Positions 28,257 to 37,389 of a DNA stretch of 64,000 bases are shown piece by piece. The notes beneath the pieces were generated by a model. It had not been told where the DNA came from and made no database searches. It was given only the letters and a program-made list of their open reading frames with translations. Numbering within the stretch: position 1 is the stretch's first letter; every line of letters begins with the position of its first letter. The stretch lies in the NCBI RefSeq assembly GCF_022348165.1, contig NZ_JAKRFI010000005.1, positions 244,842 to 308,841 on the forward strand, read 5' to 3'. Source of the stretch: Halomonas sp. McH1-25 (lineage in GTDB: Bacteria > Pseudomonadota > Gammaproteobacteria > Pseudomonadales > Halomonadaceae). The translations under genes were made by a program, and so were the position numbers.

Positions 28257-29330
28257 ATGCCGAAACTGACTTTCATCGTGGCCGGCGACCCCGCCCAACT
28301 GACCGGTAGCCATGTCTACGACGCCCGTGTCGTCGCCGCCCTTCGCGAACAGGGCTGGCAGATCGATGTCATCGGCCTGGATGGACGCTTTCCCGAACCC
28401 GACACCAGAGCGACCCAGGCACTGGAGTCGGCGCTTGCCGCACAGCCCGAGGGTGCCAGTGTCATCATTGACGGCATGGCCATGGGCGGCTTGCCCGAAG
28501 TCGTCGCCAAGCATGCCACGCGACTCGATATCACTGCGCTAGTGCATCACCCGCTGGCGGACGAAACCGGCCTCGACGATGCACAGCGAACCCGCTTCAC
28601 GATCAGCGAGACCCGAGCGCTCGCCGCTGCCAACCGCGTCATTGCCACCAGCCCGTTCACCGCCCGCCGGCTGGCCGATTTCGAGGTCCCCGCGGAACAG
28701 GTTTTCGTCGTCGAGCCCGGCGTGGAACCGGCTCCTCTGGCAGCCTCGGTCGAGCGACCGTCCGCCGGTCGTCAACGGTTGCTGTGCGTAGCCACGCTCA
28801 CGCCCCGCAAGGGCCACGATGTGCTGGTCGATGCCTTGGCTCAGCTCAGCGAATTCGATTGGCAATGCGAGTGTGTCGGTGGGCTCAAGCACGACCCTCG
28901 CCACGCCGAGGCCATCGCTGCACGCATCCGCGACAAGGGGCTCGAAGACAGGATCCACCTGGTGGGCGAGCGCGCCGCGGAGGCGCTGAGCGAATCGTAC
29001 GACCAAGCCGATCTGTTCGTGTTGCCTTCGCATTACGAAGGCTATGGCATGGTGATCGCCGAGGCCGTGAGTCGCGGCCTGCCAGTTATCACGACCACAG
29101 GCGGCGCCCTGGCCTATACCTTGCCTCGCGGTGCCGGCATCGGCGTCGTGCCCGGCGACTCTCAGGCGCTGGCCGAGTCACTGCGTCAGTGGTTTACGGA
29201 TGCCACCCTGCGTGAACGTCTGCGCCAGGGTGCCCGGCAGGCCCGTTCCTCGCTGCGCTCATGGTCGGATATCGGTCGAGCTTTCGCCACGGCGCTGGCG
29301 AGCCCGCCTCGCCGGCACCATCCCGACTGA
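28257..29330 (+). CDS. Glycosyltransferase family 4
   Basis: A 357-residue GT-B enzyme, start MPKLTFIVAGDPAQLTGSHVYDARV, with AAGGAGA six bases upstream. The C-terminal nucleotide-sugar domain shows LLCVATLTPRKGHDVLVDAL and the donor-binding E-x7-E motif in PSHYEGYGMVIAEAVSRGLPVI. No signal peptide or membrane segment is visible. It stands apart from a polysaccharide cluster, between a TSUP permease and a cation antiporter. That placement suggests synthesis of a glycoside, possibly a glycosylated osmolyte or glycolipid, but this is inference. Confidence 0.88.
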   Translation: MPKLTFIVAGDPAQLTGSHVYDARVVAALREQGWQIDVIGLDGRFPEPDTRATQALESALAAQPEGASVIIDGMAMGGLPEVVAKHATRLDITALVHHPLADETGLDDAQRTRFTISETRALAAANRVIATSPFTARRLADFEVPAEQVFVVEPGVEPAPLAASVERPSAGRQRLLCVATLTPRKGHDVLVDALAQLSEFDWQCECVGGLKHDPRHAEAIAARIRDKGLEDRIHLVGERAAEALSESYDQADLFVLPSHYEGYGMVIAEAVSRGLPVITTTGGALAYTLPRGAGIGVVPGDSQALAESLRQWFTDATLRERLRQGARQARSSLRSWSDIGRAFATALASPPRRHHPD

Positions 29331-29386
29331 AGCCATCAACGCAACGCCACGTTATCCTCGGCATCTTATCGTCTTCGGAGTCGCCC

Positions 29387-30934
29387 ATGCTGGAAGTCAT
29401 CTGCCTGTCCTTCGCCTTCGTACTCGGCCTGATTGCGCGCGCCTGCGGGTTGCCTGCGCTGATCGGCTTCCTGACGGCAGGTTTCTTGATCAATCCACTG
29501 CAGGACATGCTGCACCTGCCCCACTCGACGCCGGAGATTCTCGATCACGTGGCGCATCTCGGTGTGCTGCTGCTGTTGTTTACCGTGGGCCTGAAGCTCA
29601 AGCTCAAGAGCCTGGTACAACCGGAGGTCATCGGTGGCGGCCTGCTGCATTTCGCCGTCACCGTCGGGGTGTTCGCCCCCGGTCTGCACTGGCTCGGTGG
29701 GATTGCCTGGGCGAACGCCCTGATTCTGGCCATCGCCCTGGCCTTTTCGAGTACCGTCCTGTCGGCCAAGAATCTGGAGGCACGTCGCGAACTGCGCGCC
29801 TTTCATGGCCGGGTAGCGATCGGCATTCTGATCGTTCAAGATCTCATCGCCCTTTTCGTGCTGGCCTTTTCGGTCGGTCAGGTGCCTTCGCCCTGGGCGC
29901 TGGGTCTGCTTGCCCTGCCTCTGCTGCGTCCGGTGATGCACCGCCTGATCGATGCCAGCGGTCACGACGAACTGCTGCTTCTGATGGGCCTGGTACTGGC
30001 TATCGTCATTGGCGGGGCCGGCTTCTCCGCTCTCGGCCTGTCCGGTGAAGTCGGTGCCCTGGTGCTGGGTGCACTGGTCTCGCAGCATCCGCGGGCTCAG
30101 GAACTCGGCAAGTCGCTATGGGCGTTGAAGGAACTGTTTCTGGTCGGCTTCTTCCTCAAGATCGGCATGTCCGGCCTGCCCGACTGGCAGTCGTTCGGCT
30201 TTGCGGTAGCCTTCGTTCTCTTGCTACCGCTCAAGGGCCTGCTGTTCTTCTTCCTGCTCATTCTGTTCCGGCTGCGCGCGCGCAACGCTTTCCAGACGGC
30301 AGTCAACCTTACCAGCTATAGCGAGTTCGGCCTGATCGTTGCCGCAGCGCTCGTTCCCGACGCATTGGTCGGCCTGGCGCTGGCCGTGGCGCTCTCGTTC
30401 CTGGTCGCCTCCCCCCTGCAACGCTATGCTCACGATCTCTATGGCCGTCTGGAACCTCGCCTGAAACGCTTCGAGACACATACCTGGCATCCCGACGAGC
30501 AGCCGGCCTCGCTGGGCAATGCCAAGGTATTGATCATCGGCATGGGTCGGGCCGGTACCGCGACCTACGACCGGCTCAGCGAGGACGACATCCCGGCCAT
30601 CGGCATCGATGCAGACCCCAGTCGGGTCACCAGCCATACCGCCGCCGGGCGGCGCGTCGTCTACGCTGATGGCGAGGACATCAGTTTCTGGAACAGCATC
30701 GACCTGAGCCAGGTTCGGGCGGCAGTCTTGTCATTACCCGATGCCGAGTCGAAGGTGTTCGCGACACGCCAGTTGCGTAGCCACGGCTTTACGGGGGCCA
30801 TCGTTGCGCATAGCCTTTATGAGGATGAGGCCGAGTCGATCCGCCAGGCGGGTGCCGACCAGACCTACCTGACCATGCATGAAGCGGGTCTGGGCTTGGC
30901 CGAGCATGTTCGTCACGGGCTCAACCTCACGTGA
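29387..30934 (+). CDS. CPA2-type cation:proton antiporter with RCK/TrkA-N domain
   Basis: A 515-residue inner-membrane protein. About 12 helices cover the first 370 residues, with GLKLKLKSLVQPEVIGGG and ALAFSSTVLSAKNLE matching the Kef-type exchanger core. A cytoplasmic nucleotide-binding domain follows at about 380-515, with LIIGMGRAGTATYDRL and the acidic strand end GIDADPSRV. This domain senses NAD(H) or glutathione-type ligands in relatives. The start MLEVICLSF follows CGGAG; the longer upstream frame overlaps the glycosyltransferase. Expected role: potassium or sodium efflux coupled to proton uptake. It lies directly upstream of the amidoligase pair. Confidence 0.9.
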   Translation: MLEVICLSFAFVLGLIARACGLPALIGFLTAGFLINPLQDMLHLPHSTPEILDHVAHLGVLLLLFTVGLKLKLKSLVQPEVIGGGLLHFAVTVGVFAPGLHWLGGIAWANALILAIALAFSSTVLSAKNLEARRELRAFHGRVAIGILIVQDLIALFVLAFSVGQVPSPWALGLLALPLLRPVMHRLIDASGHDELLLLMGLVLAIVIGGAGFSALGLSGEVGALVLGALVSQHPRAQELGKSLWALKELFLVGFFLKIGMSGLPDWQSFGFAVAFVLLLPLKGLLFFFLLILFRLRARNAFQTAVNLTSYSEFGLIVAAALVPDALVGLALAVALSFLVASPLQRYAHDLYGRLEPRLKRFETHTWHPDEQPASLGNAKVLIIGMGRAGTATYDRLSEDDIPAIGIDADPSRVTSHTAAGRRVVYADGEDISFWNSIDLSQVRAAVLSLPDAESKVFATRQLRSHGFTGAIVAHSLYEDEAESIRQAGADQTYLTMHEAGLGLAEHVRHGLNLT

Positions 30935-31006
30935 TACAGACTACCGGTGGTTCGCGCAGGAATGCCGCAACGATGAAACATGGTAAAGGATCGGCAGGAG
31001 AACCGC

Positions 31007-32014
31007 GTGAAACCTGAAGCGCCACCTTGTCCACGCAGCGGTGAAGGTCACTTGCGCCGCGTTGGAGTGGAAATCGAGTTTGCCGCCATTGCGCCCCTGG
31101 CTGCTGCCGGGCTGGTGCAGGAAAACTATGGCGGCAAGATCAGACGCCTTAGCCCTCATCGCATCAAGGTCGTCGATACCCGCTGGGGCGACTTCACGAT
31201 CGAACTCGATGCCAAGTATGCCCATCCAGATGCCAAGTTCGTCCAGAAAGCCGAGACCAAGGGCAGCGACGATGAGTGGTCCCACTTGCGTCTGGAACTG
31301 CATAACCGCACCCGGGAATTGATCGGCGATGCCGTCGCCGGGGCCGGCGTCGTGCCTACCGAGATCGTCTGTCCACCGATCCCCTGGCTGGCCCTCAATG
31401 AACTGGATCTGCTCTTCGATGCCTTGCGCCAGCAAGGGGCGCGAGATACCCGCGACAGCCTGTTGTACGGCTTCGGTCTGCATCTCAATCCCGAGGTGCC
31501 CGGCACCGATGCGACCACGCTGCTGGCTCATCTACGCGCTTATTTGATCCTGGCGGAGTGGCTACGCGAAGAGATCGACATCGACATCACGCGGGAAGTG
31601 CTGCCGCACACCAATCCGTTCACCAAGGAGTATGCGCTCAAGGTGCTCGATCCCGGTTACGCGCCCGATCTGGATACGCTGATCGGGGACTACATCGCCG
31701 CCAATCCCACGCGTAACCGCGAACTCGACCTCTACCCGTTGTTCGCGCACCTACGCCCCGACTACCCCAGCGACTATCTGTCCGACGACCTGGTGAAACC
31801 GCGTCCGACCTTTCATTACCGTCTACCCAATGCGCAGTTATCGCAATCCGACTGGAGTGCGGTCGCCGAATGGAATCGCTGGGTCGAGGTCGAACGTCTG
31901 GCGGCGGATCCCGAGCGTTTGGCCGAACGCGGCGCCGCTTACCTGGAACATCATCGCCGCTCCTCAGTCACACGCTGGCTGGAGCGGCTCAAGGAGTGGA
32001 TGAAGGATTCATGA
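31007..32014 (+). CDS. Amidoligase-family enzyme (GCS2/GS-like fold)
   Basis: About 335 residues from GTG 31007, which has CAGGAG six bases upstream; an ATG at 30980 would add nine residues but has no ribosome binding site. The hallmark is RVGVEIEFAAIAPLAAAGLVQ near the N-terminus, the metal-binding GxExE strand of amidoligase_2 proteins. Later conserved-looking blocks are GDFTIELDAKYA, SHLRLELHNRTRELIGDAV, EIVCPPIPW, GFGLHLNPEVPG and ITREVLPHTNPFTKEYAL. The family is predicted to form amide or gamma-glutamyl bonds using ATP; no member chemistry is assigned here. It overlaps the next gene by ATGA, so the two are translationally coupled. Confidence 0.85.
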   Translation: MKPEAPPCPRSGEGHLRRVGVEIEFAAIAPLAAAGLVQENYGGKIRRLSPHRIKVVDTRWGDFTIELDAKYAHPDAKFVQKAETKGSDDEWSHLRLELHNRTRELIGDAVAGAGVVPTEIVCPPIPWLALNELDLLFDALRQQGARDTRDSLLYGFGLHLNPEVPGTDATTLLAHLRAYLILAEWLREEIDIDITREVLPHTNPFTKEYALKVLDPGYAPDLDTLIGDYIAANPTRNRELDLYPLFAHLRPDYPSDYLSDDLVKPRPTFHYRLPNAQLSQSDWSAVAEWNRWVEVERLAADPERLAERGAAYLEHHRRSSVTRWLERLKEWMKDS

Positions 32015-32700
32015 CACGTCCCCGGATCGGCATCACGACCTCGGACCACAAGAGCCGCCTTGCCTGGCTGTGCGACTGGCTGGCCGTGTGGCGGGCCGGC
32101 GGCAAGCCTGTTCGTCTGTCGCCGTCGCGCCCAGTGCCGGAGGGGCTCGACGGCCTGGTCGTGGGTGGCGGCGACGATATCGGCGCCCAACTCTACGGCG
32201 GTGAAGTCCAGCTCGATGTGCGTGTCGACCCTCAGCGCGACAGGCTCGAGCTCGATCTGCTCGAACGCCTGCTGCCGAGCGATTGTCCAGTACTCGGGAT
32301 CTGTCGCGGCGCACAGATCATCAATGTGCATCTGGGCGGCTCGCTATACAGCGACATCTACACCACCTTCGAGCACATCAGGAAGCGTCGTACGGTCCTG
32401 CCACGCAAGACGGTCGACGTGGTCGAGGGCAGCTATCTGCATGAATTGCTTGGGGTCACATGGTGCCAGGTGAACAGTCTTCACCATCAGGCCATCGACC
32501 GCACCGGGGACACTATCGATATCGTCGCCCGCGACCGCAACGGACTGGTCCAGGGCATCGAGAGCCGTGCCTACCGGTTTCTGGTCGGCGTGCAATGGCA
32601 CCCTGAGTTCCTGATTTTCAATCGACCCCAGCAGCGCCTGATCCGGGCCCTGGTCAGCGCCGCCGGCGAACGTGCGGAGCAACGCGCCCGGGCTCTCTGA
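32011..32700 (+). CDS. Class I glutamine amidotransferase-like hydrolase (peptidase C26)
   Basis: A 229-residue protein, start MTRPRIGITTSDHKSRLAW, overlapping the amidoligase stop by four bases. The nucleophile elbow is GICRGAQIINVHLGGSL and the His-Glu pair is in GVQWHPEFL. An upstream GGGDDIGAQLYGG resembles gamma-glutamyl-GABA hydrolases of the PuuD type. It would hydrolyse a gamma-glutamyl amide or transfer ammonia. Pairing with an amidoligase suggests the two make and break, or jointly tailor, the same amide. The substrate is unknown. No polyamine catabolic genes are adjacent. Confidence 0.88.
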   Translation: MTRPRIGITTSDHKSRLAWLCDWLAVWRAGGKPVRLSPSRPVPEGLDGLVVGGGDDIGAQLYGGEVQLDVRVDPQRDRLELDLLERLLPSDCPVLGICRGAQIINVHLGGSLYSDIYTTFEHIRKRRTVLPRKTVDVVEGSYLHELLGVTWCQVNSLHHQAIDRTGDTIDIVARDRNGLVQGIESRAYRFLVGVQWHPEFLIFNRPQQRLIRALVSAAGERAEQRARAL

Positions 32701-32791
32701 TCCTCGGCTACGACCAACGTCTTCTCTTGCTATGAAACGCACTCGCCTAGTCTTGGAGGCAGCGAGACGATAACAAGAGACGACAGTTGCC

Positions 32792-34477
32792 ATGACATTG
32801 ACCCGTTCCTACGCCGCCGCCGATACCCTGATCGTAGGTGCCGGCCCTGCCGGCTGCCTACTTGCCAAACGGCTTTCCGAGGATCCCCACCATCGTGTCA
32901 TGCTGGTCGAGGCCGGCGGGCGCGACAACTACCCGTGGATCCATATCCCCGTGGGTTACCTCTATTGCATCGGCAATCCACGTACCGACTGGTGCTTTCG
33001 CACCGAGGCCGAGGACGGCCTCCACGGACGTTCGCTGGGCTATCCGCGCGGGCGGGTACTGGGCGGCTGTTCGTCGATCAATGGCATGATCTACATGCGC
33101 GGCCAGGCTCGCGACTACGATCACTGGGCGTCGCTGGGTAACCCCGGCTGGTCGTGGGCCGACGTCCTGCCATTGTTTCGCAAGAGCGAGGATCATTATG
33201 CCGGCGAGAATGCATTGCATGGCAGCGGCGGCGAATGGCGCGTGGAAGCGCAACGCCACAAGTGGGACATTCTCGAAACGTTCCGCGAAGCCGCCGCCGA
33301 GGTCGGCATCCCCCCGATCGAAGACTTCAATGGCGGCGACAACGAAGGCAGCAGTTACTTTCAGGTCAATCAGCGCAGCGGCGTGCGTTGGAATGCCGCC
33401 AAGGCATTTCTCAAGGGGCTCGAGCGCCGCCCCAACTTCACGCTGATTACGGACGCGGAGGTCGATCGCGTCCTCTTCGCAACGCACGAAGCGACACCCA
33501 GAGCCTGCGGTGTACGCGTTTGCCTGAACGGCGCCTGGCAGGAATTGCGTGCCAGCGAGGTCATTCTGAGCGCCGGCGCTATCGGCTCGCCGACGATCCT
33601 GCAGCGTTCCGGCATCGGCCCACGCCAACTGCTCTCCCAACTTGGCATTCCCGTGGTGCATGAATCTCCCGGCGTCGGCGAGAACCTGCAGGACCATCTG
33701 CAATTGCGCATGATCTATCGGGTCGAAGGTGCCAAGACGCTCAACGAGATCGCCGGGACCTGGTTCGGCAAGCTCGGCATGGCCTGGCAGTACCTGCTGT
33801 CTCGCAGCGGGCCAATGACCATGGCGCCCAGCCAATTGGGTGTCTTTGCCCGCTCCGCGCCGGACCAACCCAGCGCCAATCTGCAGTATCACGTCCAACC
33901 GCTATCGTTGCCGGCCTTCGGCGAACCGCTGCATCCCTATCCGGCGTTTACCGCCTCGGTATGCAACCTGCGCCCTGCCAGCCGGGGCCGAGTCGCCATT
34001 CGCTCCACATCGTCTTCCATTCCGCCTCTCATCCAACCCAACTACCTGAGCGAAGAAACGGATCGGCGTATCGCCGTGGATGCCATTCGTCTGACCCGAC
34101 GCATCGCCGCAGCCCCGGCGCTGGCGCGCTACCGTCCGGAAGAGATCAAGCCTGGAACCGAGCTGCAAAGCGATGATGATCTGATGCGCGCCGCGGGGGA
34201 CATCGGCACGACGATCTTTCACCCGGTCGGTACCTGCCAGATGGGGCAGAACGCAAACGCCGTCGTCGACCCACGCCTGCGGGTACATGGCGTGGCCGGG
34301 CTGCGGGTGGTCGATGCCTCGATCATGCCGACCATCACCTCGGGAAACACCTGTTCGCCAACATTGATGATTGCGGAGAAGGCCGCCGCCATGATCCTCG
34401 AAGAACGTCAGTGGCGAGCCGTTGGCGACACGACACGGTGTCAGGCCGCTTCTGAAGCGACCAGTCCGATGTCATAG
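32792..34477 (+). CDS. GMC-family FAD oxidoreductase (choline dehydrogenase-like)
   Basis: A 561-residue enzyme. The N-terminal FAD-binding [20 protein letters not shown] is followed by GMC signature 1 in [21 protein letters not shown] and signature 2 in [16 protein letters not shown]. The catalytic histidine is in [13 protein letters not shown], with an asparagine near [16 protein letters not shown]. Such proteins oxidise primary alcohols. Choline is possible in a halophile, but no betaine aldehyde dehydrogenase or BetI is beside it and the N-terminus differs from BetA, so the substrate is left open. It lies 91 bp after the amidotransferase gene on the same strand. Confidence 0.9.
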   Translation: MTLTRSYAAADTLIVGAGPAGCLLAKRLSEDPHHRVMLVEAGGRDNYPWIHIPVGYLYCIGNPRTDWCFRTEAEDGLHGRSLGYPRGRVLGGCSSINGMIYMRGQARDYDHWASLGNPGWSWADVLPLFRKSEDHYAGENALHGSGGEWRVEAQRHKWDILETFREAAAEVGIPPIEDFNGGDNEGSSYFQVNQRSGVRWNAAKAFLKGLERRPNFTLITDAEVDRVLFATHEATPRACGVRVCLNGAWQELRASEVILSAGAIGSPTILQRSGIGPRQLLSQLGIPVVHESPGVGENLQDHLQLRMIYRVEGAKTLNEIAGTWFGKLGMAWQYLLSRSGPMTMAPSQLGVFARSAPDQPSANLQYHVQPLSLPAFGEPLHPYPAFTASVCNLRPASRGRVAIRSTSSSIPPLIQPNYLSEETDRRIAVDAIRLTRRIAAAPALARYRPEEIKPGTELQSDDDLMRAAGDIGTTIFHPVGTCQMGQNANAVVDPRLRVHGVAGLRVVDASIMPTITSGNTCSPTLMIAEKAAAMILEERQWRAVGDTTRCQAASEATSPMS

Positions 34478-34569
34478 CAGGAAACGCGCGGTATTGGGAC
34501 GACGCATCGTGGTTTTCTCAACTATTCTCCTAGGGTGCCCCTATCGGCAGGACCGGCCAGGAGATAGCG

Positions 34570-35193
34570 ATGCCCTTGGAACTCTTTCTCAACGCCACGT
34601 CCCCCTATGCACGTATCGTACGAGTATGCGCCCTGGAGAAAGGGCTCGAAGACAGGCTGATCTTGAACTGGGTCGACCCCTGGGCGGACGATGCGGAACT
34701 CATCGAGGTCAATCCCAGCGCCAAGGTACCGGCGCTGTGCTGTGAAGATCGCACTTCGATCACCGAAACGCTGCCCATCCTCTACTACCTCGATAGCCTG
34801 ACGGAACGGCCGATTCTGCTGCCCCGTGAGTCGCTGGCAACGGTTCTGCATGGCGTCGGCCTTGGCATGGGCCTGGTGGATGCCAGCTTCCAGACCGTCA
34901 TTGCACGCAAGCATGCCGGCCGCCCCGATGCCGACCGCAGCCATCTCGGCAAGCGCCGTCTGGCCGCCATCGAAAGGATTCTCAGCCGTCTCGAGGCCGA
35001 GACCGTGCCACGACGCAGATACAATGACGATCCGCAACCGACTCTGGACGAGATCATCATCGGTGTCGCCCTCGATTATCTTCGCTTTCGTCTGCCCGAA
35101 GTCGAATGGCCACTGCGTTTTCCGGCCCTGGCCGCCTGGGAAGACGCCCGCCTGTCGCGGCGCAGCTTTCACGACACGCGTTTCATCAGTTGA
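34570..35193 (+). CDS. Glutathione S-transferase family protein
   Basis: A 207-residue protein with a thioredoxin-fold N-terminal domain. It begins MPLELFLNATSPYARIVRVCALEKGLED and has the cis-proline AKVPALCCED and glutathione-binding TSITETLPILYYLD. The C-terminal domain is helical. GGAG lies about six bases before the ATG. It probably conjugates or reduces an electrophile, or handles a glutathione-linked intermediate. It is the last gene of the same-strand run and is followed by a shared bidirectional terminator. Confidence 0.87.
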   Translation: MPLELFLNATSPYARIVRVCALEKGLEDRLILNWVDPWADDAELIEVNPSAKVPALCCEDRTSITETLPILYYLDSLTERPILLPRESLATVLHGVGLGMGLVDASFQTVIARKHAGRPDADRSHLGKRRLAAIERILSRLEAETVPRRRYNDDPQPTLDEIIIGVALDYLRFRLPEVEWPLRFPALAAWEDARLSRRSFHDTRFIS

Positions 35194-35220
35194 GTAGAGC
35201 AGGCAGGCGCCCTTCGAACA

Positions 35221-35258
35221 CGACGACGCCGGCCCATGGCCGGCGTCGTGCTTCGTTC
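35221..35258. terminator. Bidirectional terminator between GST gene and osmC
   Basis: A 12-bp perfect stem (35223-35234 with 35238-35249) and 3-nt loop CAT, in the 79-bp gap between two convergent genes. The plus-strand tail GCTTCGTT is moderately T-rich. Confidence 0.7.
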
Positions 35259-35272
35259 ACGGATAGGAACGA

Positions 35273-35704
35273 TCAGCTTTCCAGCTTGGCATCCAAGGTA
35301 ATGTTGGCCTTGAACAGCTTGGATACCGGGCAGCCTTCCTTGGCCTTGTTGGCCGCTTCCTCGAACGAGGCCTGGTCGGCGCCAGGTATCCGGGCACGCG
35401 TCTCGAGATGGACGGCGCTGATGGTGAACCCGCTGTCGTCCTGCTCCAGCGTCACCGTCGCCTCGGTCTTGATGCTTTCCGGTTCGAGCTCGCTCTCGCC
35501 GAGAATCATCGACAAGGCCATCGAGAAGCAGCTGGCATGCGCAGCCCCGATCAGCTCTTCCGGGTTAGTGCCCGGCTGGCCCTCGAAGCGGGTATTGAAG
35601 CCGTAAGGGTTCTGCTTGAGCGCACCGCTTTCGGTGGACACCGTTCCTTTGCCCTTCTTCAGGCTGCCTTGCCATTCTGCTGAACCCTTTTTCTTGATGC
35701 TCAT
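35273..35704 (-). CDS. osmC: OsmC peroxiredoxin-like osmotic/oxidative stress protein
   Basis: A 143-residue thiol peroxidase that reduces organic hydroperoxides. The start MSIKKKGSAEWQG has GGAGG four bases upstream; fourteen further in-frame residues upstream are not used. The two reactive cysteines are in ELIGAAHASCFSMALS and GCPVSKLFK. The segments KGTVSTESGALKQNPYGFNTRFEG and GTNPEELIGAAHA match recalled E. coli OsmC closely, separating it from the Ohr branch. In a halophile, induction by osmotic stress is expected but no regulatory site is obvious. Confidence 0.95.
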   Translation of the reverse strand: MSIKKKGSAEWQGSLKKGKGTVSTESGALKQNPYGFNTRFEGQPGTNPEELIGAAHASCFSMALSMILGESELEPESIKTEATVTLEQDDSGFTISAVHLETRARIPGADQASFEEAANKAKEGCPVSKLFKANITLDAKLES

Positions 35705-35837
35705 ACTGCCTCCTATGGGTGAACAGATGAAAACGCGCAGCCGCATTTGAAATACCTGCGTTTAGCGGCCTTTCGCCCTACACACTGTAGCCGATGCCGG
35801 CATTCTGGCCATGACCATCGCCAGTGACCGGACGTCG

Positions 35838-36386
35838 TCAGGAGCGTTTCAGATCATCCAAGCGCGCCGTCAGCGCCTCGATGCCCAGCTTGCGCATCAC
35901 CGCGACATTGCGCTCGGGAATGCGCTCGGGACGGGGGAAGTGAGCCAGGGCACGTTCGATACTCGCTTCGCGAAGGAGGTGCAGCATCGGCCAAGGTGCA
36001 CGATTGGTGTAGTTCGCAGGATCGTCCGCTTCGGCTCCGTCGAAGACGTAGTCGGGATGAAAGCTCGCCAGCTGGTAAACCCCTTCATATCCTTGCTGCT
36101 CGAGCAGCGCCTCTCCCAGATCAAGACAGTCGAGATAATGTTCGAAATCCTCGGCGCCGGCGATCAGCACCAGCAGTGTGGTCTCGGTTCCCGGCGAGGC
36201 ATCGAGATGGCGACACTCCTCGAACAGGATCAATAGCAGGTGCTCGACGTCGGTGGCATCTACCGGAACATAACGGATGCTGTCGCGCTCGAGCTCCCGT
36301 CGGGCGAATGGACAGACATCGAGTTCCACCACGAAGCGCTCGACCCAATCCCGGGACTGACGCAGCGGTTCGAGCGATGAATTCAT
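35838..36386 (-). CDS. DUF1415 family protein
   Basis: A 182-residue soluble protein. SRDWVERFVVELDVCPFARRELERDSIRYV, FHPDYVFDG and NRAPWPMLHLLREASIERAL match the conserved blocks of DUF1415. The CPFA cysteine and the P-x-P-rich segment suggest a small enzyme or metal site, but no activity is established to my knowledge. AGAGAG precedes the start. It is divergent from the aldo/keto reductase gene. Confidence 0.85.
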   Translation of the reverse strand: MNSSLEPLRQSRDWVERFVVELDVCPFARRELERDSIRYVPVDATDVEHLLLILFEECRHLDASPGTETTLLVLIAGAEDFEHYLDCLDLGEALLEQQGYEGVYQLASFHPDYVFDGAEADDPANYTNRAPWPMLHLLREASIERALAHFPRPERIPERNVAVMRKLGIEALTARLDDLKRS

Positions 36387-36494
36387 AATAAGCTCTCTAC
36401 GGATGGGGCTGGGCAGTATACACAGCCAAAGGCTGGCATTTTTCCGCTCGACTCACCAAGGTTCAATGGAAAGTCTTCAGTCCAGGAGAGAGAC

Positions 36495-37385
36495 ATGCCC
36501 CAACATTCCCGCCCTTACGTCACGCTGGCTGCCGATGACGACCTGCCCGCCCTCGACCTGCCCGCCGTCGGCCAGGGTACCTGGTACATGGGCGAGGGGC
36601 TTGCCCCGCGCCGCGATGAAGTTCGCGCCCTGCAACAGGGCTTGGCGCTGGGAATGACACTGATCGATACAGCGGAAATGTATGCCGACGGCGGAGCCGA
36701 GGAAGTCGTCGGCGAAGCCATCCGCGACCGTCGCGACCAAGCCTTCGTGGTATCCAAGGTATATCCCTGGAATGCCGGCCGAGACAGCGCCACCGCCGCT
36801 TGCGAGCGCAGCCTGGCACGCCTGGGCACCGACCATCTCGATCTTTATCTACTGCACTGGCCGGGCAGTATCCCCTTGGAAGAAACCTGGGAAGCCTTCG
36901 GGCGACTTCGCGAGCAGGGCAAGATCCGGCGCTTCGGGGTATCGAACTTCGATGTCGACGATATGCGGCGGCTCCACGCGTTACCTGAGGGCCAGCGTTG
37001 TGCCGTCAATCAGGTACTGTACCACCTGGGCTCGCGCGGTATCGAACACAGCCTGCTGCCGTGGCAACGCCGCCATGGGCTGCCGACCATGGCCTACAGT
37101 CCCATTGCCCAAGGCGGTCGCCTGCGCCAGCGCCTGCTCGACAGCGATGCCGTGCGTGCCGTTGCGCAAACGCATGACGCCACGCCGGCTCAGGTGCTGC
37201 TGGCCTGGGCAATCCGCCCGGTAGAAGGCAAACATGACGTCATCGCCATTCCCAAGGCCGTACAGTCGGCCCACGTCGAGGCCAATGCCGCTGCGCTGGA
37301 ACTGCACCTGAGCGACGACGACCTGGCTGCGCTGGACGAGGCGTTTCCGGCGCCGGATCGCAAGCCCCCGCTCGACATCATCTGA
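36495..37385 (+). CDS. Aldo/keto reductase
   Basis: A 296-residue TIM-barrel NADPH-dependent carbonyl reductase. The catalytic tetrad is visible: Asp and Tyr in LIDTAEMYADGGAEEVVGEA, Lys in FVVSKVYPWN and His in DLYLLHWPG. The nucleotide-binding C-terminal AIPKAVQSAHVEANAAA matches the family. AGGAGAG precedes the ATG. The absence of long loops suggests the prokaryotic AKR5-like group acting on small aldehydes or 2,5-diketogluconate-like substrates. It converges with the nfi gene, whose stop is 4 bp away. Confidence 0.9.
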   Translation: MPQHSRPYVTLAADDDLPALDLPAVGQGTWYMGEGLAPRRDEVRALQQGLALGMTLIDTAEMYADGGAEEVVGEAIRDRRDQAFVVSKVYPWNAGRDSATAACERSLARLGTDHLDLYLLHWPGSIPLEETWEAFGRLREQGKIRRFGVSNFDVDDMRRLHALPEGQRCAVNQVLYHLGSRGIEHSLLPWQRRHGLPTMAYSPIAQGGRLRQRLLDSDAVRAVAQTHDATPAQVLLAWAIRPVEGKHDVIAIPKAVQSAHVEANAAALELHLSDDDLAALDEAFPAPDRKPPLDII

Positions 37386-37389
37386 ACGT

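Noticed and set aside
32792..34477. Naming the GMC oxidoreductase betA (choline dehydrogenase)
   Set aside because: No betB, betI or betT neighbour and an N-terminus unlike BetA; the substrate is left open.
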